A DNA stretch of 35,064 bases, taken from positions 1 through 35,064 of the forward strand of contig JAZBOS010000091.1 in the NCBI GenBank assembly GCA_036351255.1, given 5' to 3'. The translations under genes and the position numbers were made by a program. Shown here piece by piece: positions 9,301 to 18,288 of this stretch; the stretch's first letter is position 1; the number at the start of each line of letters is the position of its first letter. Below the pieces are notes generated by a model that was given only the letters and a program-made list of their open reading frames with translations, had not been told where the DNA came from and searched no databases. The stretch is from Bacteroides sp. GTDB lineage: Bacteria; Bacteroidota; Bacteroidia; Bacteroidales; UBA7960.

Positions 9301-12124
9301 TGTGATTGAAGGCAATGACGATGTGCTGCTTGAAGGCGCCGAGATCTGGATGGAAGGTTATGAAGATTATTACATGATGGCCGGTGTTGGTGGCGTATTT
9401 ATGTTCCCCGAAGTATATGCCGGTTCTTATGATGTCACCATTTCGATGCCAGGCTATGAGGTTCATACCGCTGTTGTCAATGTTGACGCTGATCTTGATC
9501 TTGGAACCATCGTTCTTACTGAAATTCTGGCTGCACCTTATGGCGTTAGCATTGATCCCTACAACCAGGGCGATGGCAATGCCTTGTTGACCTGGAACTC
9601 AGCCGAGATGACCATGCTGTATCAGCACGATGGCGCCATCCCTGCTGAGCCTAATGCATTTTATCAAAGCATGGACAATGGCTATGGCGTGGTATATGAC
9701 CTGACCGCATTCCCCGATGCAGTCGTTGAAGCGATTGATTTCCACCATTTACAGTGGGGTTTGCCCAATGGCACTTATCCTTACCTGGTGCACATCATTA
9801 ACTGGGAAACCAAGACCATCATTGAAACCGTTGGTCCGATCAACACCCTTGTCAATGATGCATGGGAAGAAGCTGTTGATTTGGGTGCAGTTAGTGTGGC
9901 TGGCCTTTCACAGGTTGCCATCCTGATCCAGCCCCAGGGCAATACAGCCGCTGATGCTTATCCCGATATCACCACCGATGCTACCGGTCCCAATGGGGTT
10001 TCACTGCAGGCTCCGATGAGCGACCTGAACAACTTCACCATCAACGGATCCACCGTTGGTGACTTCTTCATCAATCTTTGGATCTCCACGGCCTTTGCTC
10101 CCGATAAAGTGGTTAAGGCTCAAATGCTGACGGCTGACCAGGTTGAAACTGCGTCCAGACTGGGTACCGCCCTGTCAAGCACAGAAGCAACCATTAATAA
10201 TCAGACCATTGTAGCACCTGAAGAAGAGAAGATATTTGATGGATTCAACATCTACCTCAATGACATGGAAATCCCCATGGCCGAAGGAGTTGAAGTAACC
10301 GAATATCTGTTTACCGGACTGGAGGAAGGTACATACACAGCTGGTGTTTCTGCTCTTTATACCACGGGTATGTCAGAAATCGTAACCGTTGACTTCGTTA
10401 TTGCCATGGGTGTTGAGGTAACCGTTGATGTTACTACCAACTCAGGTGACAGTTCCGAAGGTGCATTGGTACACCTGGCCAACCAGACTGAGACCCAGTT
10501 TGAATACACTGGTACCGTTGGTGCTGATGGCTCAGTAGTTTTCGAAACCGTTCGCAAAGGGATGTACACTATGACTGTAACCCTGGGTGGTTACGAAGAG
10601 TATGTTGAAGCAGACATTAACATCCAGGATGTTGCCACCCTTACCGCCGAACTGATTGAGATCATTGTTGATCCTTATGGACTGATGGTGGTTGAAGGTG
10701 AAACGGCTGGTGAAGCAACCTTCAGCTGGAACAATGCAACGGGCTGGGGCGAAAGCTTCGAAACCGGTGCTATTCCGGAAGGCTGGACCCAGATAATTAC
10801 CAACACTGCTGGCGGAACCCTGCCCACTACCTGGGCTATCGTGGGAACCATTGAATTTACCAGTGGGGACGTGGTACCTCAGGATGGAGATTACCAGGCA
10901 TTTATGTACTGGGATTACGGTCATCAGGATGAATGGCTGATTACCCCTGCCTTTACTGCTCCTGCCGGTGATTTGACCTTCTGGTACTATGGCCACAATG
11001 GTTCTGTCAATCTCGACCACTACTACGTGAAGATCTCAACCGATGGTGGCGATACCTGGACTGTCCTTTGGGATGCCAGCACGCTGCCTGAAGCTGATAA
11101 CCATTATGCAACCCCTGCCGTGATTGACCTCTCAGCGTATGTTGGTCAGGAAGTTCACATTGCATGGCAGAATGTTGATGGTGACGGACAGGGTATGTGG
11201 TATGCATGGGCTATTGACAACATCACCGTTGGTGATATGAGGATCGATGTAAAAGATCTGATCGCTGCTCCTGCAGGGAATATCCAGCAGGGTGAAAACC
11301 TTACTGCCCGCGATGGTGTTTTCTATCCTTCAGTTAATCCTGCCGATATGATTCCTGCTCCCAGGAAATCATTTGAAGGCTACAACGTTTACCTGGATGA
11401 TATGGTAACTCCCGTGGCTACTTCGGTTGCCAACACTGAGTTCCTGTTTACCGGCCTTGCCAATGGCGACTATGTTGCCGGTGTTCAGTCAGTTTACTCC
11501 TCTGGTGCCAGCGAAGTGATTACCCTGCCCTTTACCATTGAGAATGGTGTGGTTTCAGAAACCTATCAGGTGACATTCAATGTTCACATGCATGAGGTTG
11601 AGTATACTGAGACTGACGTGATCTACATGACTGGTTCAATGCTTGACTGGACTACTCCTGGCGATGATCCTGACAACCAGACCATGGAAGAGACAGGCGA
11701 TCCAAACATCATGACCCATACCCTTGAGCTGGAAGCAGGTACTTATGCATATAAGTACTTCATGAATGCCGGCTGGGACGGTGGCGAATGGGCTGGAGCT
11801 CCCGACAGGGAAATTGTTGTTGCAGGCGACATGACCGTTGACGACGTGTTTGGCAACATCAATAACCCGGTAGAAGTACCCACGGTTGATGCCGGTGAAC
11901 TCCTGGTATACCCCAACCCTGCGCGTGATATGATGCATATCGTCTCTGGAGAGATGATCCGTGAAGTTCGTATCATTGATATGCTTGGACAGGTTGTTTA
12001 CACCTCTGATGTCCAGGGAGAACGTCATGAAGTGAATGTTGGCGGATTCCGCAATGGCATCTACTTTGTACAGGTTCTGACATCTAAAGGTTTGACAACC
12101 CAACGGATTCAGATTGCTAAATAA
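6383..12124 (+). CDS. Giant multidomain surface/secreted adhesin-like protein with T9SS type A sorting domain
   Basis: The 1913-residue product begins with a signal peptide (MKRITFFLLVIFAGFVAFSQ), and ATG 6383 is chosen because the 12 preceding residues do not fit one. Domains seen, in approximate residues: two fibronectin-III-like domains (233-430), a cleaved-adhesin/MAM-like jelly roll (432-592; DVSYDGGTTWTALWEEE, WYFDNM), a CARDB-like Ig domain (593-700), an uncharacterised segment (700-885), two CarboxypepD_reg-like domains (887-1046), a third near 1342-1422, a second cleaved-adhesin-like domain (1451-1619; KISTDGGDTWTVLWD, AIDNI), and an E-set/glycogen-binding-like module (1726-1829). 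The C-terminal sorting domain spans about 1836-1913 (LLVYPNPARD, GIYFVQVLTSKG). Residues about 1284-1340 and 1664-1719 are internal duplicates. No peptidase or glycosidase active site is visible, so an adhesive or matrix role is inferred from architecture (gingipain-adhesin-like). Single-gene unit ending in a strong terminator. Confidence 0.88.
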   Translation: MKRITFFLLVIFAGFVAFSQGPGDLSEAEKLQIENMKPDVDAPVMVKSGASQVLPGVQQPVKPLFWHELDAPKSAPEWIHWDSGVNDDAIGTGGAADFAVAARFDPTDLAGYAGTAITRIQFVPYVASAVYTLKVWQGTNPPTEVYSQAVSTVTIEAWNDIELTTPVNIDASQELWIGYTISTTTGYPAGCDAGPQVAGKGNMIYWEGVWQELTDLGALPYNWNIQGYVEVLADPGAPAAPLNLAAVAGAAGALEVSLSWDNPALTVSGETLTDLDFIYVYRGAELIHTITDPTIGAAETFVDNALTEGGFVSYSVYGSNDLGDGPGASAVVFVGPDVPAAPGDVTLVAQGNDGYVTWTAPTEGFNGGYLDPAGMTYTVVRMPDGVEVATDITALEYTDATVPGIGNYYYVVTASNAVGEGGSAASNVALLGAEGILMYEVFDYATGALPPGWMVEGLGQTNWSVVATANAGGTSPELRLGWSPAFVGLSRLISYPVNVEGYSALRFKYKQYLNDYSGNEGEIAAIDVSYDGGTTWTALWEEEIIASIPAGDYELYLNVPDGATTVHFGFRFNGDAYNINYWYFDNMILEPVLEHDLIGEAITGNATPSVGTESIYTVAVKNAGTMTATDYTVKLMQEGGVELASVAGTAIEFGETLTFDLAWTPQEADEGNTFVYGVVEFTADEMPGNNQTPNLNLTVQGADVIAVTIGTGTAYPSSRIPFDFFYKNSFSQTLYFPDELGLGGGVLTGLGYTNNFQTNLPGKPIKVWVGETDATDLSAGWVPLENLTLVYDGTLDFPTGENSIIIPFQQPYVYTGGNLVVYTNRVWEDQYFSSLDRFYGTLDDGSSRTRRLSADGTAPLDPANPGTGSVIHWHPNTTLYFSTAGLGAMEGMVTDGTNPLEGVDVSVVGTMASTVTDATGYYSFPYLLPGTYDVHFELFGFTSYLAEDVLIVEDETTVVDAVMAAIPQYAVNGVIEGNDDVLLEGAEIWMEGYEDYYMMAGVGGVFMFPEVYAGSYDVTISMPGYEVHTAVVNVDADLDLGTIVLTEILAAPYGVSIDPYNQGDGNALLTWNSAEMTMLYQHDGAIPAEPNAFYQSMDNGYGVVYDLTAFPDAVVEAIDFHHLQWGLPNGTYPYLVHIINWETKTIIETVGPINTLVNDAWEEAVDLGAVSVAGLSQVAILIQPQGNTAADAYPDITTDATGPNGVSLQAPMSDLNNFTINGSTVGDFFINLWISTAFAPDKVVKAQMLTADQVETASRLGTALSSTEATINNQTIVAPEEEKIFDGFNIYLNDMEIPMAEGVEVTEYLFTGLEEGTYTAGVSALYTTGMSEIVTVDFVIAMGVEVTVDVTTNSGDSSEGALVHLANQTETQFEYTGTVGADGSVVFETVRKGMYTMTVTLGGYEEYVEADINIQDVATLTAELIEIIVDPYGLMVVEGETAGEATFSWNNATGWGESFETGAIPEGWTQIITNTAGGTLPTTWAIVGTIEFTSGDVVPQDGDYQAFMYWDYGHQDEWLITPAFTAPAGDLTFWYYGHNGSVNLDHYYVKISTDGGDTWTVLWDASTLPEADNHYATPAVIDLSAYVGQEVHIAWQNVDGDGQGMWYAWAIDNITVGDMRIDVKDLIAAPAGNIQQGENLTARDGVFYPSVNPADMIPAPRKSFEGYNVYLDDMVTPVATSVANTEFLFTGLANGDYVAGVQSVYSSGASEVITLPFTIENGVVSETYQVTFNVHMHEVEYTETDVIYMTGSMLDWTTPGDDPDNQTMEETGDPNIMTHTLELEAGTYAYKYFMNAGWDGGEWAGAPDREIVVAGDMTVDDVFGNINNPVEVPTVDAGELLVYPNPARDMMHIVSGEMIREVRIIDMLGQVVYTSDVQGERHEVNVGGFRNGIYFVQVLTSKGLTTQRIQIAK

Positions 12125-12145
12125 AGCTTCATTGCTTTTTTCCTG

Positions 12146-12178
12146 AAAGGGAGGGCCACCGGCCCTCCCTTTTTTTTT
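12146..12178 (+). terminator. Strong Rho-independent terminator of the giant type A protein
   Basis: GGGAGGGCC (12149-12157) pairs perfectly with GGCCCTCCC (12161-12169) around a 3-base loop, flanked by AAA and a run of nine T. Confidence 0.95.
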
Positions 12179-12294
12179 GTGCCAATTTTGGAGAAAGGGA
12201 AGGGGAATACCCGTGGAAAACTACCGGGTTTATTGTGAAGCCCTGAGGTTAAAATTGCCGTGATATTACGCTTTTCTGCAGTTCAACTGCTCAG

Positions 12295-12302
12295 TACATT
12301 TG
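12295..12302 (+). promoter_or_regulatory. Promoter -7-like element of the PKD protein/PorP-SprF operon
   Basis: TACATTTG is a full match to TAnnTTTG, 112 bases before the ATG at 12415. No -33 TTG was found. The long leader contains an imperfect GACCGGC/GCCGATC hairpin followed by TTTT (12320-12340), which could be an attenuator but is not compelling. Confidence 0.35.
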
Positions 12303-12414
12303 AACTGGATAATGAAGAAGACCGGCCGGGCCGATCTTTTAGTTAAGACAGCGCAGAAATAAACCGGGGGAAAAGGTTTTATTTGCCGCGCTTCCACCAA
12401 GCAAAAAGCGTCGT

Positions 12415-15400
12415 ATGGGCAAAAATAGACCATTGTTAGTGTTGTTATTGCTGCTTTTTTTTGCCGGGAGCCTTAAGGCCCAGACCGACACCGAGTTCTG
12501 GTTTGTGGCTCCCCGGGTGACAGAAGGGCACGGTTTCGATCCCAGCGTTCCTAACTATTACGGGGGACGCAAATTTTACCTGCGTTTTGCTTCTATGAGT
12601 TTGCCGGCAACCATCACCATTGATATGCCGGCCAACCCTGCATTTACACCTATTGAATTTACCATGCCGGCCAATGCGGCACACACCGAAGACCTCTCCG
12701 ATCTATATGATATTCTCTGGCACCCCATGCCCAATGAAATCCACGGAAGGGGTCTCCATATCACTTCCACCACCCCCGTCACCGCTTACTATGAAATCGG
12801 GACCTATTACAATACGGACATCTTCTCCCTCAAGGGCAAGAATGCCCTCGGAACCAATTTTTATGTCCCATTTCAAAACACTTACCGCAATGGTAACTAT
12901 AGCCCATTGCCTTTTTCAACCATTAATATCGTAGCCACGCAGGATAACACGGTCGTTAAAATCATACCCACAAACCCTGTTTACAGCGGCAATGAAAGTG
13001 ATCCTTTTCTTCCTGGTGATACCATTACGGTGTTGCTGAACCGGGCCGACACTTATGCCGCCGCGCCCAACCGCATTTTTTCGGGCACCTTCCCCCGCAT
13101 CGGGCAAAGACCACAATACAGGCTGACGGGTTCCAGGGTGATCTCCAATAAGCCCATTGCCATCACCTCCAGTGATGACTCGGTGGACTCCTACCCCCAG
13201 TCGTGCAGGGATCTGGTTGGTGATCAGATCGTCCCAGTAAATATCATCGGAACAGAATACATTGCCATGCGCGGACGATTGAATGCAGGCATGCAAGAGT
13301 CGGTTTATGTTATGGCTACGGAGAACAATACGGAACTCTATATTGATGGCTCTTATGTCGGTGTCCTGAATGAGGCCGAATCCTTTAAGCATCAGCTGGT
13401 GAATCAAACCCACCACATCCAGACAACTAAGCCTTCCTATGTTTATCACGTGGCTGGCTTTGGCTGCGAGATGGGCGGCGCCATACTGCCCCCGGTGAAC
13501 TTCTGCAACGGATCAAGCCAGATCTCATTTACCCGGTCAAAGGAGGGAACTGATGTAAATGGTGTTGTTGAGCGATTTTTCCTGAACATCATGGTCAGGG
13601 CAGGCGCTGAGGACGGCTTCATCCTGAATGGCAGCACGACCATGATCCCTGCTTCTTCCTTTAACCCCGTGCCGGGAACTACCCAATGGCTGGCAGCTGA
13701 ATTTGAATTTACCAATGAGATCCCGGCAGGGAGCCCCAACTTCATTGAAAACACTAAGGACCTGTTTCACCTGGCCATCATCAATGGGGGGGCGGCTTCA
13801 GGTACCATGTATGGCTACTTCTCCGACTTCAACCAGGTGAAGGCCACCAGTATGATCGTCAATTCCGGGACTGAGTTCGAGGCCATTTGTTACGGGCAGA
13901 GCGCTCAGCTGATTGGCGGAGGTGGGATCGACTATGTTTGGAGTCCTCCGGATTTTCTGGATGACCCCTACAGCCAGACCCCAATTGCTTTTCCCGACAC
14001 CACCATGCACTATACGGTGATAGCCAGCGGGGCCTGTGGACTGGTAGATTCAGCCTCGGTGACAATCAGGGTTACGGAACCCCTCCATGCCCTCTTTAGC
14101 CTGGATGAAACCGTTGGTTGTTCTCCCTTTGAGATTAATATTGTAAATGAATCCATTGGTGTTGAACATTACTCCTGGCGACTTGGGGACGGGACCAATC
14201 TTAGCCTTGATTTTGAACAACTGAGTCATTTGTACGTCAACAACTCCGATACCGCTCAGCATTACAATATCACACTAATTGGCCGTAACGACCTGTTCTG
14301 TGTAGATACCATGACCACGCAAATTACAGTGTATCCGGAAGTGAAGGCGGTTGCCGGCAATGACATCAGCGGATGTGCACCTCTTCATGTGGACTTTGTC
14401 AATGCAAGCCTTGGCGCCGATACCTACCTCTGGCGCTTTGGCGATGGGGCTTCTTCAGTGGATACCGCACCCGTGCATACTTTCCATAACTATTCGGATA
14501 CTGACACCACCTATGCAGTGGTGCTGAAGGCCAGGAATGACTTTGGATGTGAGGACTTTGATACCGTTTACGTTCACGTAAAACCATATATCAAGGCTGA
14601 CTTTGAATTCGACCCACCCCAGGCTTGCCATCCCTATGAACTGGAGATCACCAACAATTCTTACGGGGTTACCCAGTATGTATGGAATTTTGATGATGGC
14701 TACCCTGAGCAGAATTATGAGGACACCACCTTTGTATATAGCCTGGAGAACTTTACTGACCTGCCTGAAGTGCATAACATCAGCCTGATCGTGTCAAACG
14801 ATTACGGATGCGTGGATACACTGGTAAGGCCGGTAATCGTATATCCCTATATTAAAGCTGAGTTTACCCCTGATGTGCTGGAAGGCTGTAACCCGCTCAC
14901 CGTTAACTTTGAGAACCTTTCGGTTGGGGCTCAATATTACGACTGGGACTTTGGCAATGCCTCAGGAACTTCTTCGGGCACTTCGCCTGTATTTGAATTT
15001 GAAAACCCCGATCCTGAAGTTCCGGCTGTCTTTAACGTTAGCCTGGTAGCCAGTTCATTGTATGGCTGTCGCGATACAACCGAGGTTGAAATTACTGTTT
15101 ATCCCAGGGTTGAAGCTGAATTTGCCTTTGATTACAGTGAATACTGCGCACCCCAGGAAGTCATCTTCTACAACCAGGCCATAGGTGCTACCAGTTATAT
15201 GTGGAACTTTGGCGACGGGAGCTCTTCCGATTCAGATGCCGGTCAGTTGGGCCACGTCTATTCCAATACCACCTCCAGTGCACAAACCTACCAGGTTTCG
15301 CTTTGGGTTCAGAACGATTATAACTGTTTTGAGGAACAGGTGCGTGAAATCACCATTCACCCGGAAGTGGTGGCTGATTTCAGCATGGAGTCTTCCGGTT

Positions 15401-18240
15401 GCCACCCCCTGGAAGTCAGCTTCCAGAACGAATCGCTGAATGCCCTGGATTATTTCTGGGACTTTGGCGACGGAGGCACGGCTACCCTTGCCAGCCCTTC
15501 CAGGACCTTCACCAACGATAGTCCAACCGATGTCGTTCATTACGATGTCAGGCTGATTTCCATTTCTGCTGCCAATTGCCGTGACACCATCAGCTTGCCC
15601 GTTACTGTATATCCAAAACCTGAAGCCGCATTCGAGATGCCCGACAACCAGGGTTGTGCCCCATTTGAAGTATCGCTGATTGACCAGTCCATTGGCAATA
15701 CCTTTAACCAGTGGACCTTTGGGGATGGATCAGAAGAGGATGCCTCACCCGGCGACCAAACGCATACTTATTTGAATACAACTGGTGATTTGCTGAGTTT
15801 TCAACCCCGGTTGATTGTGACCAACGACTATGGCTGCAAGGATACCATCACCATGAACGTCATGGCTTATCCAATGGTGCTGGCAGAAGTCAGCCTGCCT
15901 GAATTGGCGGGATGCCATCCTTTTGAGGCCGAAATCTTTAACCTTACGTCAGGGGCAACAGCCACCATGCCCTACGAGTGGAACTATGGCGACGGCAGCA
16001 CTTCCATTGAGCAGGCCGATAGCCATACACATATCTTCAACAACTTCAGCCATACCGAATCGGCTTTCTATACCACCACCATGCGGGCTACAAATGTGTT
16101 TGGATGCCGCGATTCAGTGGATGTCACTGTAGAGGTCTATCCCCGTCCAAAAGCCCTCTTTGATGCGCCGGAAGATCCAGAATGCAGCCCCTTTGAAATT
16201 GTATTTGATGATCTCTCCCTGGGTGCCACCCGTTATGCGTGGGATTTTGGCGATGGCCATTCCTCCAATACCGAGGGTTCTGTTTCCAATGTATTCGTTC
16301 AGCCTGCTGACCAGGGCATCGGTTGGTTTACAGTAAATCTTGAGGTCGAAAACAATTTTGGTTGTGTTGACACCTTCAGCCGTCAGGTAGCTGCCTACCC
16401 GGTCATTCAGGCTGACTATAGCGGCGAGCTCCAGGGATGTCATCCCCTGACCATTGATTTTGTAAACATTACCCAGGGAGGCGACTTTTATGTCTGGGAC
16501 TTTACCGATGGGGTGCTGACCAATGAGGTGGAGCCTCAGCATGAATTTGTCAATAACAGTTTTACCGACCCATTGCAATACCAGGTTAAATTGTTGGCCG
16601 AAAGTGAATTTGGGTGTGAATCAGAAATTACCCGCACCATCACTGTATATCCAAGGCCGAATTCGGAGTTTGATTTGAGTATCCTTCAAGGCTGCTCGCC
16701 ACTCCAGGTGCTGGTCGACAATCAATCGGTCGGCGGAACACTGTTTGACTGGGAATTGGGAGAGGATACCTCTGACAATGGGGAAGATTTCGAATGGATA
16801 TTCAGAAACCTGACTGATACAGTGGCTACCTATCCAGTGGTGCTGCAAACGATGAACGACTGGGGTTGTGATCGGACCTTCTCGCAAAATGTAAGGGTGT
16901 ATCCTGAAGTGGAGGCCGAATACACTACGGCCAGTGGCTTTTTTGAAGGCTGCACCCCTCTGACCCTTGACTTTGTGAACCAGACTTTGAGGGCCAACCA
17001 ATATGAGTGGATTTTTGCCGATAACACCCAATCCATTGGCGAAAACCCCGAACATGTATTCTATGCCTTCGATCAGGAGACCACCTATTACGATGTTTTG
17101 CTGACAGCCACCTCACCATATGGTTGCCAGGATACTATTGAAAAACTGGTGACGGTATATCCGCAACCTGTTGCTGATTTCTCGGCAGATCCCTATGAGC
17201 AGGTTTACCCCAACACCACGGTCATCTTTGAGAACCAGTCCCTGCCCGGACAATGGCTATATACCTGGAGCCTGGATGATGGGAATATCATCGATTTTGA
17301 TGAGGATCCCGGTAGCTTTTCCCACACCTACCGCTGGACCAACAATGATTACGCGACCCGCATTTACAATGTGAACCTGCAGGTCGAGAACGCTTGGTGC
17401 TCAGACAACATAACCCGCCAGGTGATCATTCATGCACCTAAACCAGTGGTTGAAATCCAGGCCCTTGACAAGGGGTGCCCTCCCTTTGAAGTTAAATTCA
17501 GCAACAACAGCCTGTATGGTCTTTCCTATATGTGGGATTTTGATGACGGGACCACCTCTGGAGAGGTGAACCCCCTGCATACCTTTGTCGATCCGGGCCA
17601 GTATGAAGTAAAGCTCCTTGTTTATGGAGAGGGTGGGGTTGATTCAACCTCCCATATCATTACGGTGCACCAGCCCCCTGTGGCCGATTTCAGGGTAATG
17701 CCCGAACATGTCACACTGCCCTATGAACCCATCCAGCTGGTCAACTTATCCAGCCTGGCCTATTCGTGGGAGTGGGATCTGGGCGATGGCACCATTTCAA
17801 ACGAATTTGAACCCCTGCATTATTATCAGCAGGTAGGCATATACGATATCAGCCTTACCGTGGGCAACAATACCGACCCAGTATGTTACGACACAGTCAT
17901 TAAGGAAGGTGCTGTAGGTGCTGAAGAAGATTGCGCCCTGTATTTCCCTGATGCCTTTACCCCCGACGAAAATGGCCCCAATGGCGGATCTTATATCACC
18001 GGTGATCCCTTAAACCATATTTTCTATCCGGTCTATACAGGAATAGAGGATTATGTGATGGAGATCTATACCCGTTGGGGAGAGCTGGTATTCCGTACCG
18101 AGGACCTTGAGATCGGCTGGGATGGGTATTATCGCGGAAAGCTGGCCAAAATGGATGTCTATGTATGGAAAGTTTGGTACACCTGTGCCGGTACTGGCCG
18201 CAAAGTGGTTAAAGCAGGGGACGTTACCCTGATACGTTAA
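12415..18240 (+). CDS. SprB-like giant surface protein: IgGFc-binding N-terminus, 15 PKD repeats, gliding-type (T9SS type B) C-terminus
   Basis: The 1941-residue product has a signal peptide (residues 1-22, ending SLKAQ), then an IgGFc-binding-like region (about 23-470, opening TDTEFWFVAPRV) and a short Ig/PKD-like segment (about 480-550). Fifteen PKD-type repeats of about 85-95 residues follow (about 552-1838). Most carry GCxPxxVxFxNxSxGAxxYxW-type strands, a WDFGDG-type motif and an end YGCxDTxxxxVxVYP; twelve of the fifteen have both cysteines. The C-terminus (about 1840-1941: LYFPDAFTPDENG, EIYTRWGELVF, GWDGYYRGK, VYVWKVWY) is the gliding motility-associated/CHU_C domain used for T9SS type B sorting. 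It is followed 48 bases later by a PorP/SprF gene, the usual partner of such proteins. Family knowledge: Flavobacterium SprB moves along the cell surface and needs SprF. Whether this cell glides cannot be told from the window. Confidence 0.93.
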   Translation: MGKNRPLLVLLLLLFFAGSLKAQTDTEFWFVAPRVTEGHGFDPSVPNYYGGRKFYLRFASMSLPATITIDMPANPAFTPIEFTMPANAAHTEDLSDLYDILWHPMPNEIHGRGLHITSTTPVTAYYEIGTYYNTDIFSLKGKNALGTNFYVPFQNTYRNGNYSPLPFSTINIVATQDNTVVKIIPTNPVYSGNESDPFLPGDTITVLLNRADTYAAAPNRIFSGTFPRIGQRPQYRLTGSRVISNKPIAITSSDDSVDSYPQSCRDLVGDQIVPVNIIGTEYIAMRGRLNAGMQESVYVMATENNTELYIDGSYVGVLNEAESFKHQLVNQTHHIQTTKPSYVYHVAGFGCEMGGAILPPVNFCNGSSQISFTRSKEGTDVNGVVERFFLNIMVRAGAEDGFILNGSTTMIPASSFNPVPGTTQWLAAEFEFTNEIPAGSPNFIENTKDLFHLAIINGGAASGTMYGYFSDFNQVKATSMIVNSGTEFEAICYGQSAQLIGGGGIDYVWSPPDFLDDPYSQTPIAFPDTTMHYTVIASGACGLVDSASVTIRVTEPLHALFSLDETVGCSPFEINIVNESIGVEHYSWRLGDGTNLSLDFEQLSHLYVNNSDTAQHYNITLIGRNDLFCVDTMTTQITVYPEVKAVAGNDISGCAPLHVDFVNASLGADTYLWRFGDGASSVDTAPVHTFHNYSDTDTTYAVVLKARNDFGCEDFDTVYVHVKPYIKADFEFDPPQACHPYELEITNNSYGVTQYVWNFDDGYPEQNYEDTTFVYSLENFTDLPEVHNISLIVSNDYGCVDTLVRPVIVYPYIKAEFTPDVLEGCNPLTVNFENLSVGAQYYDWDFGNASGTSSGTSPVFEFENPDPEVPAVFNVSLVASSLYGCRDTTEVEITVYPRVEAEFAFDYSEYCAPQEVIFYNQAIGATSYMWNFGDGSSSDSDAGQLGHVYSNTTSSAQTYQVSLWVQNDYNCFEEQVREITIHPEVVADFSMESSGCHPLEVSFQNESLNALDYFWDFGDGGTATLASPSRTFTNDSPTDVVHYDVRLISISAANCRDTISLPVTVYPKPEAAFEMPDNQGCAPFEVSLIDQSIGNTFNQWTFGDGSEEDASPGDQTHTYLNTTGDLLSFQPRLIVTNDYGCKDTITMNVMAYPMVLAEVSLPELAGCHPFEAEIFNLTSGATATMPYEWNYGDGSTSIEQADSHTHIFNNFSHTESAFYTTTMRATNVFGCRDSVDVTVEVYPRPKALFDAPEDPECSPFEIVFDDLSLGATRYAWDFGDGHSSNTEGSVSNVFVQPADQGIGWFTVNLEVENNFGCVDTFSRQVAAYPVIQADYSGELQGCHPLTIDFVNITQGGDFYVWDFTDGVLTNEVEPQHEFVNNSFTDPLQYQVKLLAESEFGCESEITRTITVYPRPNSEFDLSILQGCSPLQVLVDNQSVGGTLFDWELGEDTSDNGEDFEWIFRNLTDTVATYPVVLQTMNDWGCDRTFSQNVRVYPEVEAEYTTASGFFEGCTPLTLDFVNQTLRANQYEWIFADNTQSIGENPEHVFYAFDQETTYYDVLLTATSPYGCQDTIEKLVTVYPQPVADFSADPYEQVYPNTTVIFENQSLPGQWLYTWSLDDGNIIDFDEDPGSFSHTYRWTNNDYATRIYNVNLQVENAWCSDNITRQVIIHAPKPVVEIQALDKGCPPFEVKFSNNSLYGLSYMWDFDDGTTSGEVNPLHTFVDPGQYEVKLLVYGEGGVDSTSHIITVHQPPVADFRVMPEHVTLPYEPIQLVNLSSLAYSWEWDLGDGTISNEFEPLHYYQQVGIYDISLTVGNNTDPVCYDTVIKEGAVGAEEDCALYFPDAFTPDENGPNGGSYITGDPLNHIFYPVYTGIEDYVMEIYTRWGELVFRTEDLEIGWDGYYRGKLAKMDVYVWKVWYTCAGTGRKVVKAGDVTLIR

Positions 18241-18288
18241 GAATTAAAAGATTCAACCGGGAATATTACACGCTTTAAGTTTAAACTC

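Noticed and set aside
12320..12340. Transcription attenuator in the leader of the PKD protein gene
   Set aside because: The 7-bp stem has a mismatch and only four T follow; not strong enough to list as a feature.
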